DNA of 64,000 bases from Coprinopsis marcescibilis. Its lineage: Eukaryota; Basidiomycota; Agaricomycetes; Agaricales; Psathyrellaceae. Every line of letters begins with the position of its first letter. Position 1 is the stretch's first letter. A model generated the notes under the pieces. It searched no databases and was not told the DNA's origin. It was given only the letters and a program-made list of their open reading frames with translations. Positions 55,866-64,000 of this stretch are shown here, piece by piece. A program made the translations under genes and the position numbers. The DNA lies in the NCBI GenBank assembly GCA_004369085.1, contig ML210270.1, positions 25,645-89,644 of the forward strand, read 5' to 3'.

Positions 55866-57831
55866 CTCGAGTCCCATAATGAACGTAGTCGAGAACTTTC
55901 GGTCTCAACTGGGCATACGTCTTCTGGAAACTGATGTCGTTCAATTTGTCAATTGGGTGCTGACAATTGCGCGATCAACTTATAAATCCTCTCTTTGTGC
56001 CTTTTCCGAAATCCCTAAAGCCTTCATTTGCTTCACCACGCACGTGTTACACATCTGTTAACTTGGTCATCGATGCCCCCAAGGATCTACTGATCCCGCA
56101 GTGGAAATACCAGGCACAAAACGTATGTAAGCTGACTAACCTACGAGCGCTTACGTCCAGCCATGACCGCAGCGTATTATCCTACTGTGCCGCAGGGAAG
56201 TGCCACTCAGGATACATAGAGTGCTCTTTCATGACTTTGCGCAGCATTAGAGATACAACAACACAATACGATGCAGGCAAGGCAACGTGCCGTCCATCAT
56301 TTACCGTGACTCGAAACCGCAGAAAGAACTGAGTTTGGTTTAGGCTCTTCATATTTTTATCTCTTTAAGAATACCAGTACCTTAGCTCCTTGTCATCGCT
56401 TACTGATACTCCGCCTATTCCAAGGTCCATTTCATGATATCACGTTCGCGGGATTTCAAAGAGACACTGGCTGGTGGGTTGAACAAAGCTTAGAGTCACC
56501 TTAAGGACAGTTGCCATAGACCCAGGCCCACCGGCAATGAATCAGCTTGCTCTCCGGTTCCCAGTAGGGTGCGGTAATGGCACTGGATCGAGTGGTATTC
56601 GAACCTTGGAGTGAAGCCACCGTTCTCCGTTGACACCTATCCTATCAGATTACAATATTTGCCACTTATCGTAGCAGTCATAGCCTCATTCGCTATTAAT
56701 AACTAATCAGACTCAGGCCCTCCGCCTCCGATGGATGTTCATACTTTGCTATATAAGCAGCGAACCTGGCTTCAAGGACCGTACCCAACGAAGACAGATG
56801 GCGTTGAGCCGGATATATGAACAAGCCGCTGCGCGAGCGCTTAGGTACTAATTTCCGACCATGCACTCTCACTACATAGTGACTAACGCCACAGCGATAA
56901 ACACACAAGCTCTCCAAGGCCGTCCTACCCAGCTCGACAACAACTGCTGCCATTGGGACATTTACTATCAGCCCCTTCCCCGCACTGCCAGATCGAGAGT
57001 CAGATTGGACATTGGTAGTGGCTGAAGCTTATGGCAGGAGGCAGCCCAGGCTCCCACTCACACAAGCTCGCAATAAAGCTCACGCCTCTGTCAGCGACTA
57101 CAGTCTCCGAACTCGTGTACACGTTTTCGAAGTTGCAAAGTGCCACTGAGATTTTACCAATCCACGAGTTTCCGGTTTGACACCAAGCCGTGCTATTGCC
57201 ATCCTGTCACTGTGCGTCAGGTTTTGGTTAGATGATTTCCAAAAGTGGTCATTTCGAGGCCTCGAAGCACACATTGTCTCTCGGAATCTTAATCAACCCG
57301 AGCTCAGATAAGAGCTCATTCCATTTGAGACGTTGAGGTGGAGAACCCCTGGGACCTGGGCATTGGAGAGTGGATCTAAGTTGTTAAGACTTGCAGTTGA
57401 TTTTGACTGCCGTCATTTCGCAGCGACAAGTAAATGTACAAGTTATAATCTATGCACACCTGGGAATTATGGTAAGTTTGCATAAAAACCAAAAGTTTTA
57501 GAGTCCAAGGTAACGCGAAGGTAGAACAAACGTGTGATAATGATATGGCAAAAAATGCAAGTGAAGAACGAGAGGGATTGCGGTCGTCTGTGAATGCATA
57601 AAGTTGAAGGTATACCCGAGAGATTGCGAGAGCGAGTTGAATTGTATCCTAGATTGATCGTGGCGAGAAATAGTGAAAGAGTGACTATGGTAAGATGTTA
57701 TGAACTAGGATCTTCCGACCATCCATTGCGTTATGTGTGGATACGTTGTATCCGACCGGTCCAGACCGGCCTTAAAAGGCCAACCAAAGTTGGAGAGAGG
57801 GCGCTAATTTTCAAGACTTGTGTAAAGATAA
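55866..57831. other. Intergenic region, 2 kb, no secure gene
   Basis: Frames such as 55967-56332 (plus, 121 codons) and 56696-56953 (minus) carry no recognised domain or convincing splice series. The right-hand end is the P450 3' flank. Confidence 0.45.
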
Positions 57832-60107
57832 TCATGCAGTGGCTCGCAAATCGGTCTGTCGGATGAGGGCGAGGGCGCGTTCCGACCTTGGCTTGATGCT
57901 GCACTTGAAGGTGTTTGGAATTCTGTTACATCGTTAGTTGTTGCTCAATGGTCCCATAAGGCAAGAGAAGACCAACCTGAAGATAGGATTATCAAAGACG
58001 GGGGGCTGTTCAATGACCTTGCCCTGGTCGTCAACAGGCTTGGAGATGTCAAGGGTGGCCAACATAGATGTCATCAGTAGCCAAAGAGACGAATCGACGA
58101 TGTTGTTTCCGGGGCAAAGTCTATGTTATGTTTAAATCCCCGATTCATTTAAGCCATTAGTGGTGATTGCTTACCTTCGACCAAAGCCAAAGACGATGTT
58201 CCGTGGATCCCTTTGCTTCTTGAGCTCTGAATCAATGTTCAAAAATCGCTCGGGGTTGAAGGCATTTGGGTCTGGATAAAGTTGTTCATCGCGTGTCATA
58301 GCCCTTGAGCACAAGGGTCAGCTGAGAAACTTTTAGTCTAATAGAAAAAACCTACCAGATGTTGGCAAAGATAAGAGATCCCTTTGGTATATATTTGCCG
58401 TTGTAAACGTCGTCTTCTGACACCTTATGAGGCAAACCTTTTTACAAGCATTAACCCACTGGCGCATAACGAACGAGGGTGTAAAGCTTACTTAAAGGAA
58501 CTGGGGCAGCCCATCGCAGTGTCTCGTCAAAAATTGCATCGACTGTTGGAGTTGTAAGCACGCGGGGATACAATGTGGACATCAAGAAAGCATACCGTAT
58601 GGCAGGGACTTGCGATCGTTGAAGTCAGGAAGGCGATCATTGCCTACAACACGATCAATCTCTTCCTGTGCCTTTTTCAAGACATCTGGATTATCCATAA
58701 GGGCGATGAGGAAGTGAGAAACAGCGGTGATGGTCTGACAGACGCTGATTAGCCTTCATGGAGTTGATTATATGTGCTCAATTGACTTACGGTGTCGATA
58801 CTGGCGCCAAACATAGAGTTGGCAGTCCACTTCAAGTCAAACTCAAAGGTATCCTCCGTCTTTGAAACGCTTTCGTCTTCCAACAAGCTAGAGCAGAATG
58901 AGCTCTTGTAGCTTCCGATTTTCTATGCGGTCATTAATTAAACGTCAAAAGGGTGATATGAATTCAGGAAGCTCACCATGCTGTTCTTGACGTATTCGAA
59001 AGGTCCATCAACCCAATCCTCCATCAGCTTCTTCCAGACTCTCGCCTTTCGCTTGAAGCTCATTCCTGGCAATCCTTCTGCCCATTTGGGAATATTAGCG
59101 AGCCATGGCAAGAGATCAACAGCCCAAACGCCTCCAGCACTAGCGATCTCGTTTGAGAGAACGTCCACAGCATCCTCCGCCATGACAAGATATTCGTCTT
59201 GATTGGATTGGACTTCGTATCCGTAGACAATGTTGAGTGTAAGGGAGCCAGCGTATCGGCGAACATGTGCGCGATAGTCGAGAGGCGAGGCAATCAGGTT
59301 TCGCAGGAAGAGATGTGTCGAGTTTTGCATGAGGGGGTGGTAGCTTGGAACTCGAGGGATGCCGAACGCCTTGTGCATCAATCGCCTTTGGCGCTTGGAT
59401 TGATCTCCATATGGAGTGAATGCAACCTACCCTCCGACCATCAGCGTAGGTCAGAGCCAGCTGAGGGTGTGCTCACCATGTTCTTGCAGTTGCACAGGTC
59501 ACAGACCATGGTGAACTGGGGCTTGTCGGCGTAATTTGGTCCCCGCCTTTCGAGTAATTCATGGGCTACTTCGCGGGTGTTCACAAAGATCAGGCCCTGG
59601 CCAAAGATGTGCAGGTAGACAAGGGAGCCTAAGAGGAATAGAGTTAGCGACGGTAATGGTACAAGGTTTAAAGGAGAAATATGCATATTTCTCCCCAGCC
59701 CAGGAGCCAAGTGCATTTAGGGCGAGGCCCGAGGATTTAGACAGTCGCGGAGTAGGTAAGAATCGTGTGAGATGCATACATGAGCGTTTGAAGACGCAAA
59801 TGGATGCTAATACGCATAAGCGACACCTCAAACCCAAATCACGTTAGGCGTCCCCCCGAGCGACGAGCTCCACACCGAACCTAGGCGGTGTCATAAAAAC
59901 ACACTCACCATATTGCTTGGCCCAGTCCATTGCTGGTATCCATAGCTCCTTGGCGCGAAGATCCCTGATGTTCCCTAACACTGGCACAGGCTTAGGACCA
60001 GGTGGCAAGTAAGCCCGCGCAGGGTTAGCTTTAAGCTTTCGGAAGTAGATGATGGAGGCGACAAGAAGGCACCCGAGGCCAGCGAAGAGACTGCTCGTCG
60101 TTGTCAT
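57832..60107 (-). CDS. Cytochrome P450 monooxygenase
   Basis: Ten exons give roughly 520 residues. The N-terminus is a membrane anchor (SSLFAGLGCLLVASIIYF) followed by the hinge LPPGPKPVPVLGN. VAFTPYGDQSKRQRRLMHKA is the C-helix region, with a WxxxR-like basic cluster. FGASIDTTITAVSHFL is the I-helix oxygen-binding segment. ETLRW is the ExxR motif and PDPNAFNPERFL the PERF segment. The haem loop FGFGRRLCPGNNIVDSS spans the second-last junction and keeps the Cys ligand. It resembles the broad mushroom group near O-methylsterigmatocystin oxidoreductase-like P450s. The reaction is unknown. Intron 1 (59908-59629) is 280 nt, far longer than the 50-60 nt norm. A second reductase gene lies 2 kb downstream. 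Confidence 0.93.
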
Positions 60108-61607
60108 AGTATGAAGAAGATGAAAGAGTGGATGAAGATGGAGTTCTCTTCTCTGGCGTCGCCGTTGATGACGGGTGGGGGAGGGGATGGACTATGGTTT
60201 GACGATGAGCAACTGTGTTTGCTGTCAAATAAGGCGCATATAGTTACCTAGAACGATGGGAAGGAGGGCGAGGACGCCGTAGAGGACGACGAAGGGGAAA
60301 GGGGGAAAGGGAAGACGAATAGGGGGGAAGGTGGCGACTGGGTCTTAAGGGATTTGGATTGACGCGTATTGTGAAAAAGGCTAATTTTATTGAGAAGGGG
60401 AGAAGCCGAAGTTATGTTGTGACATGGACAGTCCGGGGGAGATCACACGGGCCATCTTGCCACATTCAGCACATATCCATCGGCACCAACAAATCTCGCC
60501 TCAACAGAAAACGGTCATTTTCCCCATACGGATTCAGGGTCCTCTGCCTTTTATGGACAAACCACGTCCACAAATAGCCACCGCCAATAGACCGGCCTAA
60601 TCGGCTCGGAAGCATATCTAGATCGGACGGCCTGTTCCGGAGTTGTTCCCAGGTTATTCCCGGACCTCACTGTAAGCCAGGCCGTCTTGAATTCATTTCT
60701 GAGAAGGATAAGTATCATACCATGTATTCAAAACACACATGTTTCCCTCTTCGCCGCACAAAGAATGCTCAACCCAAATCACGCCAGAGAAGGTGATCCT
60801 GCCATGTCTTAATCACTGAGAATACACTCAGCCTCTGACGTGGTACATTTTACTCCGTCTCAAAATCCACGGAATCGCAGCATAACCACCGCAGGCTCTA
60901 GAGCCAAATTTCACCCCGTTGAGAGCGCTTGGAAGCATCTGGAGCACAGAATTCATAGCCTCCGCCAAACCCAAGCAATCTCGGGCTTGTCTCATCCCCA
61001 CAACCTACACACCCTTCATAATTCTACATCTACCCTTTATCTTCGAAATTATTCCTGCAGAACGTAAACTAGCCCGTCGACATGAGAACAACCTCATGTC
61101 AGCTCTAGTCGTCCTTCAGTTAGTATTTTCATCCCAGTATCCATCGTTACATCTCCATGAGTATCCGGTCTGGGCTTGGATATCGTTTCGTTAACGAGGA
61201 TGGTCGCCACGAGCGTATCATCATCACGGAATACGCAATGTCCTCCGAGTCCGACAAGGCGGAGTGTACGGTACCCACAGGGTTTCCCAGAAAGTCTTTA
61301 TCGTCAGCATAACTCTATCACGAGGATCCTCGAAACTTTGTTAATGCAACGTCTCCCGTAGGCTGCAAGCTACCATGCTTCCAAAGCAACGCGAGTTCGT
61401 TTTTTCTCAAGCTATTCAATTTTTATGCATTAACAGCAAAGTGGTCCCGACGGGCGGCGGCTATGTATGGGAATCCCAAACAGGCTCCACAGCAACCGAC
61501 GTCGAGTAAATACCGCATCAATTAAACCTGACAAAAGGGTCGACAAATCAGGGCTCTCCGTTGGGTCTCCCACTTGTCTCCGGCCCTCCACACGCCTGTG
61601 CAATTGA
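60108..61607. other. Intergenic region
   Basis: About 1.5 kb. The P450 promoter is at the left, with a purine-rich stretch near 60240-60340. Frames at 60840-61194 (plus) lack recognised features. Confidence 0.45.
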
Positions 61608-62211
61608 TTACCCGCGCGCTACGCAAAACCGTCTCCAAGTTCTCGACGATGAAAATTTCTCATGCACATACGAAAGCTTACCTGAACGGAAACATCTCCC
61701 TTCCAAGTATAAATTAAATTTACACATTTCCCTGGATAGACTTCCCTCTAATAAGGGCCTTTCTGATGGAAACGGGCGCCCTGGTGAACTTCGCGTAATG
61801 ATCACACCCAAGTGCAACAAAATCTTTCTGCCAGCTTCATTCAGTTCTAAACCCTTTTGCAAGTACCATTCATCTATGTCCTGCGACAGTGGCCAACCTT
61901 CTAAACGTGACCTAGCATACGTCAAGGAAAAAAATTACTTCATCTCTTATGATGAAATGAACTGTCGAGCATGCCTTCTAGCTTTCATGATCATCTCCTG
62001 GCGGAGGTTTGATAACCGCCTGTGTGCCTCATGACCAGTGCAGGGTCGCAGTCATTTTGCGCACCAACATGGAATCTCTCCCTCTGGGCTGCTCTGGTCC
62101 CCATTCTATGCGTACACACGAATGCGCCGAACCAGACGACGACGACCGAGGTTTACGGGAACAACGCGTTTTTGTCGCAAAGCTTGTGCTTATCCATCTT
62201 CTTATATCCAT
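61608..62211 (-). CDS. Unidentified multi-exon protein (tentative)
   Basis: Two exons on the minus strand join well. One ends RLSNLRQEMIMKARRHARQ at a GTTCAT donor. After a 51-nt intron with a CTTGAC branch site and TAG acceptor, the next continues SRLEGWPLSQDIDEWYLQKG, LELNEAGRKILLHLGVIITR and on to EGRCFRSG before a GTAAGC donor. An ATG at 62211 opens a basic N-terminal frame (MDIRRWISTSFATKTRCSRK) that could be exon 1, but its junction to exon 2 would need a 37-nt intron or another solution. The 3' end is also uncertain: unspliced reading stops at 61608, and a spliced form would run further. No domain recognised. It may be a real lineage-specific gene or a decaying one. Confidence 0.35.
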
Positions 62212-64000
62212 CTTACGGCTGATCTTACGATCTGACCAGCTGCTGGGTTTTTATAAGCTCCTTCAGGCTTACACCCGTGTTTACTTTCGTAACCTCCGCT
62301 GATTCAGGCCCGATATCGCTTGAAGTCAAGTTTAGGAACGTCCGTGTAGGCAGCTCAAACTTGCTCTCCTCAGGGTACCAAGCTTAGCTTAAACATTATG
62401 CACAGACTGAACACTCAATGGCGTGAGTTCTGGCCACATAGACTTAGTGTTAGGTATACAGTACCCATCCTCCAAGGTTGCGAGCTAACGGAACGAAGAA
62501 GCACAGTGTGTATTATTCGCACACGGCCTCATCACCATCACCTCTCTGATTCTCCACCTCCACATCTTTCGTTATGTGCTTCATCAGAAGCCTGTTGAAC
62601 TAGGCACCCAAAATCTTCCTTCTCGACCCCCAACAAGACAGGCCACAGAGAGGATGAACGAGGCGAGTTATAGTAAGGCGAGTTGACCATCAAGGTAGTA
62701 TCTCTAACATAGAACCGGTTCCATCGGGCCTTCGATTCTCTTCCGACCATGGCGGTAGGACATTCGGCTCGAACCTGTGGATCCACTTTCTCCACAACCA
62801 TCGCCTTCAACCAACGCTTCGACCCCTTCTTCAAACCACCCACCTAGAGACTACACGCCCTTAAGCTGGGGCAGAGCAGTGTGGCATTCAAGGGCACCTA
62901 ACGCTCCTTGTTCCAAGGATGACGTTTCCTGACATCGAGACTCACAAGGCACAACCCTAATTGGACCTATCAGCTCGAAGCAACGTGGGGATGTCAATCT
63001 GTCTATGAGCCCGCTTGTGCATAAACGGGCAACCCAAGGATGTCAAGACTCTATGCAGCAGGCTCTTGTCCGATTGGTATGGGCAGCGGACGCGAATTTC
63101 GGGTGAATAGTAAGCCAGCAGGTTCGCGTTGACAGAGAAAACGAGAAACGGAACTCGGCACCTCTTTCTTCATGTTCTCTCATGGTGCCATGTACTCCCT
63201 AGGACTGTGCAGGCAATCTACAAACGACATGAATTTGGTCAGCTGTTCGATTGAGTTCGGGGATCCGTGGACTAACTCGTTTTGTCTGCACCCACCGCAC
63301 CCGCAAGGATTCTGCTTACATCCTGTGACTTCCACATACAGCACAGCTGTGCACCGGCGAAGTCCTGTATCTCCGTTTGAGTTGAGGTATGTGGCGAGCT
63401 TTATCATCTTCGCTCTCTGGAATAGACAGTCGCCGAGACATACACGAACATCCACCTTCTTCGACGTCTGAAGGCTGGTAATTCATGCCAGTTCTTACTC
63501 TGACGCAACTCTGGTGGGTGGCGCCTGTTCCTGTGGGGCGTGCGGTTGGCGGTCACTCCGCCGCCGTTCCTGATCCAAACTGTAAAGCGGAACGGTGTGT
63601 CCCATTTCGTTTGGAAACGCAGGACCAGCTGATTAGTTTGGGGCACCATAGATTAAAGAGGGCTGTCTACACGCCCCATCCATTCCATACGCCAGGTCGA
63701 GTCTGTCGGAGAGCCCTTCGGTTTGTGGAACATGGTCATTCTTGGCTAGTTCATGATGCAAGGCAGCTAATTTAGTGATAACCAAAAGTATCAAGCCACA
63801 GATGTAGCCTCTCGCCTTCATATTCAAATAGCGGCTGCCCACCGCCCACGGAATGTGAGGCGTAAACGAGCTGGCCTGCACACCGACTGATATCCGCATA
63901 CATGATTTATCTCGCGTGCCGCATGGTTCACGCCAGTAGAGCATTTTGTAAGAGACACGCAGGAGTCTAAACCGTCCACGCATGTACCTGTGAGTACATA
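62212..64000. other. Gene-poor end of the window
   Basis: 1.8 kb with no recognised gene, transposon or RNA. Open frames of 80-116 codons on the minus strand (62538-62843, 63404-63649, 63633-63983) lack ATG-led conserved features. Local base composition is near that of the rest of the window. Confidence 0.4.

Noticed and set aside
28120..60107. Ergot-alkaloid-type biosynthetic cluster
   Set aside because: Two dehydrogenase-like reductases and one P450 are present, but no prenyltransferase, peptide synthetase or catalase-like partner is seen and the genes are interleaved with unrelated ones.
1..64000. CRISPR arrays, operons, ribosome binding sites and insertion sequences
   Set aside because: The window is intron-rich eukaryotic nuclear DNA; no repeat-spacer pattern or bacterial signals occur, and no transposase, reverse transcriptase or terminal repeats were recognised.

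Overview
The window is nuclear DNA from a filamentous basidiomycete, most likely an Agaricomycete. The evidence is dense genes cut by many 45-65 nt GT-AG introns with CTGAC/CTAAC-like branch sites, plus families typical of mushrooms: NACHT NTPases, F-box proteins with long divergent C-termini, DUF6533/DUF6534 seven-helix proteins, a ricin-B-like lectin and festuclavine-dehydrogenase-like reductases. I cannot place it to genus. All exon models were built by eye from reading frames, splice consensus and family knowledge.

Layout. 1-10 kb: a gene tail, a NACHT NTPase (-), an FAD oxidoreductase of the AIFM2/AMID type (+), Mo25/Hym1 (+) and the Golgi protein YIF1 (+). 10-22.6 kb: the conserved genes UTP22 (-) and ULA1 (-) alternate with four small secreted-protein genes. 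23-36 kb: an F-box protein, a TPR protein, an NmrA-like reductase, a ricin-B-like lectin, a DUF6533 membrane protein and a second F-box protein. 36.8-49 kb: a housekeeping block with UBC13 and elongin C diverging from a 211-bp spacer, then calcineurin A, a small unknown gene and a 2,120-residue RING-H2 protein. 49.5-60 kb: a fifth small secreted protein, a DUF6534 membrane protein with several micro-exons, a second NmrA-like reductase and a cytochrome P450. 60-64 kb is nearly empty apart from one weak gene model.

The most interesting content is five genes for small secreted proteins (A 10416-10869, B 15740-16193, C 16703-17159, D 21930-22520, E 49556-50052). Each has a signal peptide, 130-175 residues, an Arg/Pro/Ala-rich tail and exactly one phase-0 intron after codon 45-54. 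D and E are clearly homologous, A shares a short motif with them, and B and C share only the architecture. They match no family I know.

Several genes belong to ubiquitin or ubiquitin-like pathways (ULA1, UBC13, elongin C, RING-H2, two F-box proteins), while calcineurin and Mo25 are signalling components. I see no shared operon-like logic. This is ordinary eukaryotic gene order with a lineage-specific secreted and metabolic accessory fraction.
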